DNA from: Lolium rigidum
Taxonomy: Eukaryota; Streptophyta; Magnoliopsida; Poales; Poaceae
DNA length: 64,000 nt
NCBI RefSeq assembly: GCF_022539505.1
Contig: NC_061510.1
Span: 227,748,043-227,812,042, forward strand
Direction: 5' to 3'
Below, piece after piece: positions 1-11,170 of the stretch (the first letter of the stretch is position 1; every line of letters starts with the position of its first letter). Under the pieces are notes generated by a model. That model was not told the DNA's origin. It saw nothing but the letters and a program-made list of their open reading frames with translations, and ran no database searches. A program made the position numbers and the translations under genes.

Positions 1-392
1 CTATTTGGTTTGTTTGTGTGCCGTTCAAAACTATGTGCTATGTGGTGTGAGACATTGTTATGGTTATGGTTTTCGGATTTCTATTTGTTGAGATCAAGGA
101 TATTACATTGTGTGTGATGCCATATCTCCACATTATATATCTACACATGGGTATGATTTCTTGCTTCCTATCTCAACTTCATATGTGTCAATGTCTTTTG
201 TTAGAGCTCATGTTGGATATCTCTTGTGTTGAGGCACCATACTCCTATGTGTTGTGTATTTGTATTCAAATACAAATTACTTATATGCACACATGTAGGG
301 GGAGTGCCTCTATGTCTTGTCATCATGCTTGTCTCTATTATGTTTCCTTGGCAAATCCGTATATTGTCATCAAACACCAAAAAGGGGGAGAT
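1..392 (+). mobile_element. 3' end of LTR retrotransposon internal region (Copia-like)
   Basis: This stretch has no convincing coding sequence. It ends with a purine-rich tract at about 379-391 (five A then five G, then AGA) directly before a TG that opens a long terminal repeat. Such a polypurine tract is the plus-strand priming site of an LTR retrotransposon, so the element runs in the plus direction and most of it lies upstream of the window. Assignment to Copia rests on the style of the tract and LTR ends; no reverse transcriptase or integrase is visible here. Confidence 0.6.
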
Positions 393-542
393 TGAAAGAA
401 CATCTCTCACATTATGTTTTGTGTGTTTGATGTCAATATATGTGATACACTAATGTGTGATTAAGTGGTACAGGGATTACATAGATAATTATTCATGTGT
501 GTTGGATTTGATCGTCTGTCAAAAGTCATCAGAAAAAGTTTG

Positions 543-870
543 GCCAGGCCGGATAATCCGGGCCGGATATTGTTGAAATATCCGGCCCCTGATTTTGGCT
601 AAGTCTCTCGAGGAATTGTTGCGCAGTATGGGGGCCGGACATTTGCCCGGATAATGTCCCGGTATTGTACCAGGGCCGGATTATCCGGGCCGGATATTTT
701 GGAAATATCCGGCCCCCCCGTTTTTGGCTAAGGACTGGGAAGAAAACAAGTCCGGCATGGGGCCGGACATTTGGCCGGATTTTGTCACAGTTTTGCCCCG
801 AAGGCCGGATTATCCGGGAGGGGCGGATTATCCGGCCCTTACTTAGGCCGGATTATCCGGCCCCCCGGAA
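543..870. repeat. GC-rich palindromic repeat array in LTR U3
   Basis: About two and a half copies of a unit of roughly 127 bp are present. The core GGCCGGATTATCCGG occurs near 547, 674, 803 and 846 with small changes. Each core is close to a perfect palindrome, and the units also share a GGCCGGACATTTG motif. The array sits 30 to 350 bp upstream of the LTR TATA box, so an enhancer-like role is possible but is an inference. Confidence 0.7.
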
Positions 871-898
871 GCAGCAACGGCTCATTTTTGAGAGGGGG

Positions 899-906
899 TA
901 TAAATA
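899..906 (+). promoter_or_regulatory. TATA box of the Copia-like LTR
   Basis: TATAAATA is followed by a pyrimidine-rich start region. The same arrangement occurs in the related solo LTR at 9754-9761. Transcription of the element would start about 30 bp downstream. Confidence 0.6.
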
Positions 907-1644
907 CCCCCCTTCTTCTACCTTGGTTGCTTGCTCAATCATTATACAAGAAATCTGCCAAACCTCCTCCGTTAGAGCCACCTCAAGAAACACAAGATTT
1001 GCAAGATCTCCTTCCTCCCCCAACCAAAGCTCTTGATCTTTGGAGATTCGAAGGAGAAGACACCGATCTACATCCTCACCGAAGCGTTCTTCATTTCCCC
1101 TCTCTTGTTTGAGGGATCTCATGCTAGTGTTCCTATTTGGTTCCCTAGTTGATTTGTTGTTGATGTGTTGTTGTTGATTGTTGTATTGTTACAGATTTGG
1201 GAGCCTCCAATTTGGTTGTGGATGTGTGCCCCAAGAACTTTGTAAAGGCCCGGTTTCCGCCTCGAGGAAATCCCTTAGTGGAAGTGGGCTAGGCCTTCGT
1301 GGCGTTGCTCACAGGAGATCTCGAGTGAAGCCTTCGTGGCTGTTGGTTTGGCTTGCGTAGCAACCACACTCCTCCAAACGTAGACGTACCTTCTTGCAAA
1401 GGAAGGGAACTACGGGAATCATCTCCGTGTCATCGCGTGCTTCACTCTCGGTTACCTCTATCCCACTCTATCTACTATTGCGTAGCTATACCTTGCCTAG
1501 TTGATATCCTTGTCATATAGGTAAATTCACTTAGTTGCATATCTAGAGAATTTACCTTTTGTGTCAAGCCTAAATTGAAAAAGAACTAAAAATTGGTTAG
1601 CACCTATTCACCCCCCCCTCTAGGTGCGGCATACGATCCTTTCA

Positions 1645-4600
1645 GCTAGCCAGGAAGCTAAATTGTCAGCTACAGAGCTCTTCACCCTATGCTTAAGCAT
1701 GGTGATATCATGGAAGAAACCATCTTTCCACCCTCTGAAAGTTGGCCTAATATGTTTGAAATTCCAGTCATTCCTATGTTTACAGATGTTCCAACATGCC
1801 ATAATTGTTACCTCCACAAAACAAGGTCCTTTGAATCTTTTTTTGGCATACATCAAGATCTCAGCAGTGTTCCCAAGTTTCCATGAAATTTGTAAATAGT
1901 TTCACACTCTGGTACTGAACATACAATTGAAAAACAAGTGCCTCCAATCTTCCAGGGGAACTGTTGGGGCAAAGAACACAACTTTCAACATGTCCTTTGT
2001 GTTTATACGATCATGAAGAAGCAGCCAAGCAAAAAAAATTGTGCTTAGCAGTACACTTGCTCTTCCAGAGCCAAACTGAGGGAGAATGGGTCTATAGATG
2101 CAAAATGCATTTTGTACACCAGGCCAAGCTTGAAAATCCCTTTCCCTTTGCTAACAACCCATTTATCATGCTGCTGGTCAGATAATTCAACCTCAGCCAT
2201 TAACTCATGTAACTGCAAAAATTCAGAGTGTGCTTGTGCTAGTAGAGGTAAATGAAATAGATCACTCATTTCATCCATAGAAAAGAACTCCTTCATAGAT
2301 ATTAACTTATCCATGGAGAAAGAAAACAACCTTGGGAATTTGACATCTAGAGTTTCATCTTTCCACATATCAGACCAGAACAAAATAGAGCTGCCATCTC
2401 CAACCTCACACCTGGTAATTGCTCTGTATTGATCTAACAGCTTGAAAGCATTCTTTCACCAGAAGGATCCAGTCAATGAAATGTGGCATGGGACAGAGTC
2501 AAAATAATATGAATCTCTGATTAACTGGACCCAAGGTGTAGCATCATTGTTATAGAACTTGTGTAAGTGTTTCAGCAATAGTGCAACATTTTGGACTTTA
2601 AGATTTATAATTCCCAAGCCACTTTTGTTCTTTGGCTTACATATCGTACTCCATGCAGCCAAAGAGTGGATTTTATCCTTGTCCTTTCTCCTCCAAAGAC
2701 AATGCCTTCTTGCTCTATCAACAACATCTGCCACTCCCATAGGAATCATTAGTGGCAACATGAAAAAAGTGGGTAGAGATGATAACACTGAATTAACCAG
2801 AACCAATCTGTCCCCATAAGAAAGAAGAGAGGAAGTAGCAGATAATCTTCTTTCAATTGTATCAGTGAGAGCGGACATGTCTCTGATAGTTGGCTTAGTT
2901 GTTCCCATTGGCAGCCCCAGCTATGCGGAAGGCATGGACCCCGGCTAACAGCCAAACTCCTTTGCTAACTTAACCCCTTCATCATGTGGGACATTAATAT
3001 GAATCATGGAAGACTTATTGTAATTAATCTTGACCCAGTAAAAAAAGCATATTGCCCCAATATATCTCTGAACTTAGCCAATTGGAAAGGATCAGCAGGA
3101 AGCACAATAATTGTGTCATCATCATATTGTATAATGGGATAATCATTGCAACAAGGAATTGGGGCAGTCAACAGTCCTTCATGGTAAGAAAAATTAACTA
3201 AAGACAGTAGCAGATCAACTCCATGCACAAAAAGCAGAGGGGATAGAGGATCTCCCTGCCTAACTCCTCTTCTGCAAGGGAAAGATTTACTAGGAACTCC
3301 ATTCAAAAGAATAGATGAGGATCCATAGGACAACACTTCTTTTACCCATTTCAGAAAAAGTTCAGGATACCCCTTTGCCCTCATTATTTGAATTATAGCA
3401 TCATGCTCCACATTATCAAAGTCTTCTCAAAATCAATTTTAAGGACAACAATCTTCCTCTTTGACTGATGGCATTGATAGAGAAACACAAAAGACCATGC
3501 AAGGCAATCTTGGATTGTCCTATCATGAATGAAGTCATACTGATATGCATGTATAGTTCCTTTTATTACCCCTTGCATTCTATTTGCAGCCATCTTAGTG
3601 AGAATTTTCAAACAAGTGTTTGTTAGAGAGATGGGCCTGAAATCATTAATGGTCTCTGGGCTATGCTTTTTGGGCACAAGAGTGATAAAGGACCCATTGA
3701 TACTCTGCAGAGCGGCCATACCAGAGTGAAATTCATTACAAAGATTAGAGAAATTTGTTTTAGCAATGTTTTCTTTAAAAGCAGACCATTGAAACCATCA
3801 GGACCAGGGGCTCTATCTGCCTTCATATACTTGAAAATATTGTCTATCTCCTCCATAGAGAAAGGCTCCACCAATGAACACATTCCATCAACAGCTGAGA
3901 GATAGGCACTCAAATTGAGAGGAGAAGTTGGTTGTGATAATCCCATTCTGTTTTTCAAACTATGCAGGAAAGCAGTTGCTTTTTCCTGGTGAGTTGTCAT
4001 AGTATCCCCATTTTCATCAAGGATGTCTGCTACCACATTTTGCATGTATCTCTCAGTGGCCTTGGAGTGAAAAAACTTTGTGTGCTATCCACCAAGTTTG
4101 ATCCACCTAATTGTACATATTTTCCTCCAGTAGTCAGACTAAGTTTGCAACAGGCACTTGAGGTGTTCTTTGACAATATTCCTGAAATTGAATTCAGGCT
4201 TACCAAGCTCCCTGTCATCCTCCAACTAATCCAGGATATAAAAAAATAGCCCGATTGCATTTAGCAATTAAAATTTTGATACTGGAAAGACTCTTTCCCC
4301 ATCTCTTAAGCTCATATCTTATTTTTTTAATTTAGCAGTGACAATGCTAGCAACTGAGCTGGATCTAACAGGGAGATTCCAAGTTTTCCTGACCAATGCT
4401 AGCAACTGAGCTAGATCTAACAGGGAGATTCCAAGTTTTCCTGACCAAATCCATGAATCCAGGTTGATCCACCCAATGCTTTTCAAATATAAAAATATGG
4501 GCCTTGGGTATATTTGTGGCAATATTTATTACACATGGGATGTGGTCAGAAGTAGGCTTTGCCAAGGGATGGACTAATGTGTTATGATACTTGATAGTAC

Positions 4601-5197
4601 ACTGACAGCTAGCAAAGGTTGCTCTTGCATATTGGAACAAGTAAAATTTATTCCTTTCAAGGGAATTTCAACCAGCCCCAGGTAACTTATAATTTCATTG
4701 AAAATGAAGATATCATTCAAATCATCCCGTGGTTTATTCATGTCCTCAATAGATCTCATAAAGTTAGAATCACCCACCAATATCCAATTTTCATGAAAAG
4801 GTATGACTAGATCATGCATCCATTGAACAAAAATGTCCCTTTCAATTCCTCTACAAGGATCATAAACAGTAACCAAGGTCGAGGAATCATTTGTGTGCTT
4901 AGAAGTAAAAATAATCATGACAGCTGATCTATGTATTTCCAGTAATTATCCATAAAAAATGGAGCTATTCCACAAGACAATAATTCCTCCCAAGGCTCCT
5001 ACTGAGGGAGAAAAAGCAAATTGATCAAATCTTTTTGGATAAAAGCTCCTGATAAAGGAATGATCAAAAATTTCACATTTGGTTTCTTGTAAGCAAATCA
5101 CAAAGCAGTTACTTTCATCAATTTTATTGTAAACTACCAATCTCTTGTCTCTATCATTGAGTCCTCTGACATTCCAGTCAAGAACCAACCAATCCAT
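1645..5197 (-). pseudogene. LINE ORF2: endonuclease-reverse transcriptase, broken
   Basis: A likely start at 5197 opens with an apurinic endonuclease-like N-terminus (LDWNVRGLND, then LQETK, and a GDSNF motif near 4780). The reverse transcriptase follows: APGPDGF near 3810, DFRPISL near 3640, RRGVRQGDPLSPLLF near 3265, and the catalytic box as YDDD near 3120 where YADD is usual. A C-terminal region with KHRNDW near 1770 runs into the Copia LTR. The product would cut and copy target DNA during retrotransposition. The frame is lost at a stop near 4946, at the 52-bp tandem duplication (4342-4445), near 3420 and elsewhere, so no full protein can be made. Confidence 0.85.
4342..4445. repeat. 52-bp tandem duplication inside LINE ORF2
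   Basis: Positions 4342-4393 and 4394-4445 are the same 52 bases with a single difference (G at one site, A at the other). The unit is not a multiple of three, so it shifts the ORF2 frame between the endonuclease and the reverse transcriptase. Confidence 0.9.
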
Positions 5198-8100
5198 TAA
5201 CCATTTTTTCCATAAAAAACTATCAGAACAAGAGCAAAAGAAGGGTATTGGATAACCAGGACAACACATAGCAAGGCAACTACCCAATAATAACCAAACA
5301 TCATAGTTTCATTGCAGCTCATATTGACATAGTACTGACATAAAAGGAGTAGCACACCAGGTTTATATAGAATATTACAGAGACAAAATATGCCCACGGC
5401 TGGGCCCCAAAGCAACCTAGGATCTTGTCTAATCATTTAAACCTAGTGAGCCTGATCAGGAGCAGAAGAGGCCATAAGCTTCTCCTTAGTCAACTTCCCA
5501 GCTGGAATTTCTAGTGCTTCTCCCACCTTCTGCAGCACCTTGATAAGAGTGAATGGAGCCACATTCTCCTTCTTAGGCTTGGATTTGGGCTTCTTCTTGG
5601 TATCCTTCTTGGGCTAAGTTTGATCACTGTTGGTTCACTTTTGTAACCCTGTTTTAGAGTTGCTTGCCTGGTGCTCCTTCTCACCCCATCCTCAGAGGCA
5701 GACACATCATGCTTACCACGTCCTCTCTTCCTTGCACTCAATAGGGCCACCACTGCGACAAGGTCTAGCAGCATATATGTGTGTATGATCTTGCCCAGGT
5801 TCCTCTTGTTCATGCACATGACTATCCTTATCTGAAGAAGAAGATTCAGATAAAGTATCTAAGTTACTCATCAGAGAGAGAGAGAGAGAGGCATGCCAAA
5901 GATGTTGTCCTCTGAAATTCCAGTAGCTTGGACAGTCATAGTCTGCATCTGCAGCAAGTTGATCAACAAAGATGATTTACAGGGCACAATGGCATAAGGA
6001 TTATCTTCCATATTTTCTTGCACTTGAATTCCATTTGTGCTTCTTCCTCCACCACCTCATTCACTTCATCAGTAATGTCCACTATCTGTATCACCTCAGT
6101 TTCATTGTGTTGCACAATTATTTCATGCTCAGGACCAGTCCCGAGAACAAGGTGAACTGATGAAACAGATAAACCTGACATCTAAAGGGCAATAGAAGAT
6201 TGTAACTGCATCATCCATCAGGATGCATATGCCGAGGAGCACCCCAAGCATCAGGCATATTATCATTTCCATCTTGTCCTTCATTGTGCCAATCTTTCCT
6301 GTGCATCATCCACTAGAGGGACCCAATTGTCAGGAGGAGGGATTGGTCCCACAAAGAAACCAGGGTGAGGATTACCATTTGCAGGTTCAGGGGACTCATC
6401 GGCAGGAAGAATATCACCTCGCTCATTTGTCAGTATGTAAACATGTACTGTCCAAGAAACAACCGTGCCACCATAGCGCGTTGGCTCTCTGATGAAAATA
6501 GATCGAGAAATATCGCGAGTGTTACCATAGACACACCTTATCAGAGTACATGCATGAGTTGGATCCTCCCTAATCCAGCCCCTCATTTTACCAAATTTGG
6601 AAACAGAGTCACACAAGAACTCCTCATTGCGACAACCCATTGGCATGTTTAGCATCATCAACCAGCTCAAACGAGTGTACACGATGGATCTGAAGTTCTC
6701 TCCCTCATCATGCCTAGCAAAGGTGACCATGCGCCCATTACCAAGGTGGTGAGCAGGATGTTCAACTAGAAGATCTCTAATCGAACTATCACGCATGCGA
6801 AACAGACCCAATCCCATAGCACTTTGCGCAAAGTTAACAACATCCCAATGCAGATTCTCTTTGATGTGGTCCTATACCTGGTTGAGGACTTGGTCAATCT
6901 CATCTCCTTCTGGCCTTGGCAGCACTTGAGCAATGGCCCAGGACTCATGGCGGCGGGGTGGTGGAGTCGCCGCCATAATCTACATGCGAGCTAGCCGCTC
7001 GTCGGTGCCCCAGGGCTGGAGGACCCGGAAATGTTGCGGTGTGAAGCGGTGCGAATCGGTGGGGAAGTTCGCCATGGTGGAATCGTTGTGGAGCGGAGAA
7101 GCAGAGGAGGGTTTTCCAATGGAAGGAGCTAGAGGAAGCGGACCGGCAGGGAATATTTTCTTCTCGTGTTGTCCATCCGCACGAATCGAGGTTGCCAGTT
7201 TTGGACAAAACTTCGGCAACCCATTGCATTGATGACGGCTTCCTACAGCACTCTCTTTTTTCGTGACCGTATCTGTAACAAGATTTACACCGCAATGTAC
7301 CAGTACATTCCTTGGTTGTGTGTGCAAAACTGAGCCTGTGATTGAAATACCAGACACGATCCGCCATCTCCTTGATCATAGCAGTAAATGCAGGATCTTG
7401 GGCCGATTCAAGGGCCGAGCTGAGAGACTCATGGGGCAGCCCAATAACATTTGAAACTGGCAGCGCATCCCGTTCAATCTCCTCAACCCCAAGCCGCCCC
7501 ATTGGAGAGTGAAAACGCCCAAACTGCATCTCTATGGGGGGTGGCTTCAGAAACTTTGGTATTATGAACTTAGGGACATTGCCAAATTGTGTACACTTAT
7601 AGCCAACTTGTATTGCATCTTGTTTCTCTAGCTGTGAGGCGGGATATTCATAACCGTGGCAAGCTGGGTAAGCCACAAAAGCAGCAAAAGAGAGGTTCCT
7701 CTTAACACTTGTTGAATTCCTTTTGATGGCAGGAGCAGTGGATTTTTGCTGAAGAACTCTAATGGCTCTATTAGTTCTTTGTTAGTTTGGGCTCACCAAG
7801 ACCTACTCTTCATCACATTCCTTCTGCAAGTTCTTAAATTCATATTGCCAAGAAGGGCTCCAATTACCCCATAAGTGAAAGAAGCATTTGAATACCGGAC
7901 ATGCAAATAATTTCAGAGAATAAACCAGAAAACCCACATGCTTAGATGCAACAGAGAATCTGAAAACCCTGCCTCCAAGCTGTATGATAGAAAGATCATC
8001 ACATATTCCTCCGGTGCAAGATTCAAGGGCCATTCCAACAGAATCAGTATCCAGTTTAAACTTGGCACGGCCGAAAGAAACTACCATTAGGAAGTGATTA

Positions 8101-8212
8101 GCTTTATCAAGTGGGTGAACTGTTGATCCAAATCTATATTTGACATCTGACTTGAAACGAGAACCAAAGAAGAAATCCAGGCCTAAAGCAATGGATGCAT
8201 GGACCACCATAC

Positions 8213-8217
8213 CAGAG
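8213..8217. repeat. Left target-site duplication of solo LTR
   Basis: CAGAG lies directly before the TG that starts the LTR. The same five bases follow the CA that ends it, at 10714-10718. Confidence 0.9.
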
Positions 8218-9475
8218 TGTAAGGGTATATTGCCCCTATGTGTGGTTTTGGTAATTAATGACAACCCCTATGGACTAATGTTTTCATTGATTTTATATGA
8301 AGGAATATTCCATAGGTACTACTTGTAGTCCATGTGTTGGATTCAAGTATGGATGCCATGAAGATAAATATATACCTTGTGTATTGGCATCAAGATCATC
8401 GATGTGAAGATATATATGTGATATGATCAAGAAGAAGAAATGAAGATGGAGTTCTTATGTGGAACTCAATATTAGCCATGCTCTAGCTTATGTGATAAGC
8501 AATGAATGATCAAGATCTTGAGTGCTTGATTCCAAGTGAAGAATTCTATATACACCTCAAGATAGTATGATAGAGCATGAGAAGATACTTGGTTGACCAA
8601 TACAAAGAGTGAAGAATAGATTCAAGTTTGGTCAACACATGAAGCATGAAGAATGTGCCACGAGAAGTCATGTGGTATGGTAAGCCGTGTCAATTATGCT
8701 TTATGAACTAACCCATCATATATGTTCCCTCGTGTTGTCTATGTGGGTTAGGTATCTTTCCATGGGCATGCATCAAAAGTGAGATCTCATATAGCCCATG
8801 AGAGGATGACGTCAAGTGGTGATCATCATCAAGGTTGAGTTGGGCAAGTTCAAGTTGAGCATCTCGAGAGGATCATATGCTTGAAGCTTGCCGTCCATTT
8901 GATTATAATGGACATGTGAAGATGTATATCAATGGAGCTTTCCCATCATAGTGTATGGGGGAGCATTTGTGAGTCTTCACGAAGTAACGATGATCAAATA
9001 AGGCATTCCGGCTTGAGTGGAGCTTGAAGATCTATCATCAAGATCAAGCGGGATGCGCAAGGCAAAGGTATGGCCTTGCTAGGTTTTCCTTTTACCGGTC
9101 TCAAGGTGGTTGTTGGGAGACCGGATTATAGGATAGATAGCCGCACTATCAAGAGGGGCTTTCGGTTGGGTAACTTGATCGCATCGTCTTAGGGAGCTCA
9201 ATCCTTTGCATACTTTGCATATCCCTATTGCGTCTTGGTGTTTCTCCGTGTGAGGTTCTTGAGCTTGTTGCTAGCTTTACAACAAGCCCAAGTTCATCGA
9301 AACAGAATCCGCATGCATCTTCTATTGCGTTTTCGAGTTTGGACGTCTTCACCGTTTCTTCACCGTTTCTTGTTGGGGTTCTATTCGTCGTTATCTTTCC
9401 AACAAAATTGGTTTCATGTCAATCGGAGTCCAGACACAAAAGTTATCACCGTTTTTGTATAAACATGTTTTCCTG

Positions 9476-9720
9476 GTCGGCCGGTTTCACGCCCGGTTGG
9501 ACCGGCCGTGGCTCCGGCTGGCCCGGTTCCAACCGACCCCTGGACCGGTGCCATCCGGGCGACATCCAGTATCGCCGGCTCCTTAGCCCGGTCATGGCCC
9601 GGCGCCCGGTCCGGTTTGGGCCGGATGGCCCGGTATGTGGCCCGGTCTGACCGGGTCCTAAACCGGATGGCCCGGTCCCAGGCCCGGTTGACTGGCCTCC
9701 CTGTCGGTTGACTCAACCCA
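9476..9720. repeat. CCGGT-rich array in the solo LTR U3
   Basis: Short motifs such as CCCGGT, GACCGG and GGCCGG recur about every 10 to 20 bp immediately upstream of the TATA box. The array sits in the same place as the GGCCGGATTATCCGG array of the related LTR, but the repeat unit is different. Confidence 0.6.
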
Positions 9721-9753
9721 ACTTTTTCCCAACGGTTATATTTGCTCTTGGTC

Positions 9754-9761
9754 TATAAATA
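9754..9761 (+). promoter_or_regulatory. TATA box of the solo LTR
   Basis: TATAAATA is followed by a CCTTCTTC pyrimidine tract and ACCTTGG, as in the related LTR at 899-906. It gives the plus orientation of the LTR. Confidence 0.6.
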
Positions 9762-10713
9762 GCCCTTCTTCCACCTTGGGTTGAGTTAGTTCTTCTATTC
9801 TCTCCCCTCCATTGTTGTCTTTGAAGAACTTGCTCTCTCTCTTGTCTCCCCCCATGATTCTTGCTCATTCTTGAGGGATCTAAGAGAGGAGATCTAGATC
9901 TACACTTCCACCAATCCATTTCTTCTCTAAGTGAGGGGAACTCTTGGGATCTAGATCTTGGAGTCTTTTGTTGACTTTCCCCATTGTTCTTCCTCTCCAA
10001 TCTCATCTTAGCATTTAATGCTTGGGTGGGATTTGGGAGTGAAGGATTTGAACACCTCTAGTGTTCTTGCTTTGCATCATTGCATAGTGTTGAGCTCTCC
10101 ACCATGATTAGTTGGAGTGAGAGACCGTGAGCTTGTTACTCTTGGAGGGAGACCTCCTAGTTGGCTTGGCGGTTGGTGCTCCGGTGATCTCTTCAAGAAG
10201 ATTGTGAAGAGGCCCGGGCTTCTCCTTCGTGGAGCTTGTGAAGTGGTTGTGGAGCTTGCCATCTCCGGAGCGGAGGAAAAGCTAACCATAAGGAAAGGAC
10301 CATTATCCTTCGTGGGTGTGGTTCGGAGAATAGGGTGAGCCTTCGTGGCGCGGGGAATCCTTCGTGGGACCTCCACTCCTCCAAACGTGACGTACCTTCT
10401 TGCAAAGGAAGGGAACACGGGAATACATTCTCGTCTCTGCATGCCTCGGTTATTTCTATACCCGAGCTCTCTTTCCTTGTGATAGCCATCGTGCTTGAAG
10501 TACATATATCTTGCTATCACTTGTGCTACATATATCTTGTGCCTATCTTGCTTAGCTCTAGTTGCTATTGTTACACTTAGTTGAGCTTAGCATATTTAGG
10601 GTTTGTGCTTGTAAACTAAACGATAGTTTAATTCCGCATTCTTACAAGACAAATCCGCAAAAGTTTGTAATTGCCTATTCACCCCCCCCTCTAGGCGACA
10701 TCTCGATCTTTCA

Positions 10714-10718
10714 CAGAG
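10714..10718. repeat. Right target-site duplication of solo LTR
   Basis: CAGAG follows the terminal CA and matches 8213-8217. Confidence 0.9.
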
Positions 10719-11170
10719 GCAGCAATATCCACATCAAGATCTGGGGTAGGTGCGCATACCTTAGGGCTAGTGACACAGAGGTTGATCATAGCCGTGTGAG
10801 AGGGGAACCTCACAATAGATCCCACGTCCAAGATCTCTCCATTTTGCATGGATCTGCTGATGATGGGTGCTCCTTTGGCATTCATTAGGACGAGCCATTC
10901 CTTGGCAAGCCACAGATGGATCATGCCATCATATGCCTTGATCCGTCCATGATCTTGATATTTCACCGTGGTGTACGTGACTATCCACACACCATCGGGG
11001 GAGGCCATTTGTTGAGAGAAAAAGGCCAAAATGAGGCTTAGCCGAGAGACTAGAATACGCCAGAGGGGATGGTTGGATTAGAAAGGGTAGATCACGGAAG
11101 ATCAGAGAGATCGTCGGTGAGAAAGGTGTCTAGGGTTTAGGTGCGTGGGTGGGAGGGGAGGACGCCATGT

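Larger units (their letters stand above)
393..1644 (+). mobile_element. 3' LTR of Copia-like retrotransposon
   Basis: The LTR begins TGAAAG after the polypurine tract and ends CTTTCA, a 6-bp perfect terminal inverted repeat, giving about 1.25 kb. It has a TATAAATA box at 899-906, a GC-rich repeat array upstream of it, and a C-rich tract just before the end. Downstream of the TATA box it matches the solo LTR at 8218-10713 in several blocks, for example the segment around 1380-1410 against 10378-10410. The LTR lands directly in LINE coding sequence at 1645, so this element inserted into the LINE. The left target duplication lies outside the window. Confidence 0.7.
8218..10713 (+). mobile_element. 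Solo LTR, about 2.5 kb
   Basis: The sequence begins TGTAAGGG, ends GATCTTTCA, and is bounded on both sides by CAGAG. No internal retrotransposon coding region is present, so it is a solo LTR left after recombination between the two LTRs of a full element. It contains a CCGG-rich array at about 9476-9720 and a TATAAATA box at 9754-9761. The region after the TATA box is related to the Copia-like LTR at 393-1644, so both belong to one wider family. The C-rich end (CCTATTCACCCCCCCCTCTAGG) is shared as well. It splits LINE ORF1 between two codons of one reading frame. Confidence 0.9.
5440..11029 (-). pseudogene. LINE ORF1: gag-like nucleic-acid-binding protein, split by solo LTR
   Basis: The frame opens at 11029 (MAFFSQQMASPDG) and runs to 10719. 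It is cut by the solo LTR and resumes in the same frame at 8217 once one copy of the CAGAG duplication is removed. It stops at 7802. Further downstream are a CCHC zinc knuckle near 7310 to 7250 (cysteines spaced C-x4-C-x2-C then H and C), a conserved grass LINE ORF1 segment at 6817-6281, and a basic tail near 5690-5470 (RRSTRQATLKQGYK). ORF1 proteins of plant LINEs bind the element RNA. Several stops and frame changes show decay. Some of these parts could be separate ORFs in the active ancestor. Confidence 0.7.
1645..11170 (-). mobile_element. LINE (non-LTR retrotransposon), interrupted by a solo LTR
   Basis: Reading the minus strand from about 11170 down to 1645 gives a LINE in normal order: a short 5' leader, ORF1 with a zinc knuckle, then ORF2 with an endonuclease, a reverse transcriptase and the start of a C-terminal zf-RVT-type region. 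About 2.5 kb of the span (8218-10713) is a later solo LTR, so the LINE itself is about 7 kb. Its 3' end is cut by the Copia-like element at 1644, so the poly(A) tail and target duplication cannot be seen. Stops and frameshifts in both ORFs make it inactive. The 5' boundary near 11170 is approximate. Confidence 0.85.
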
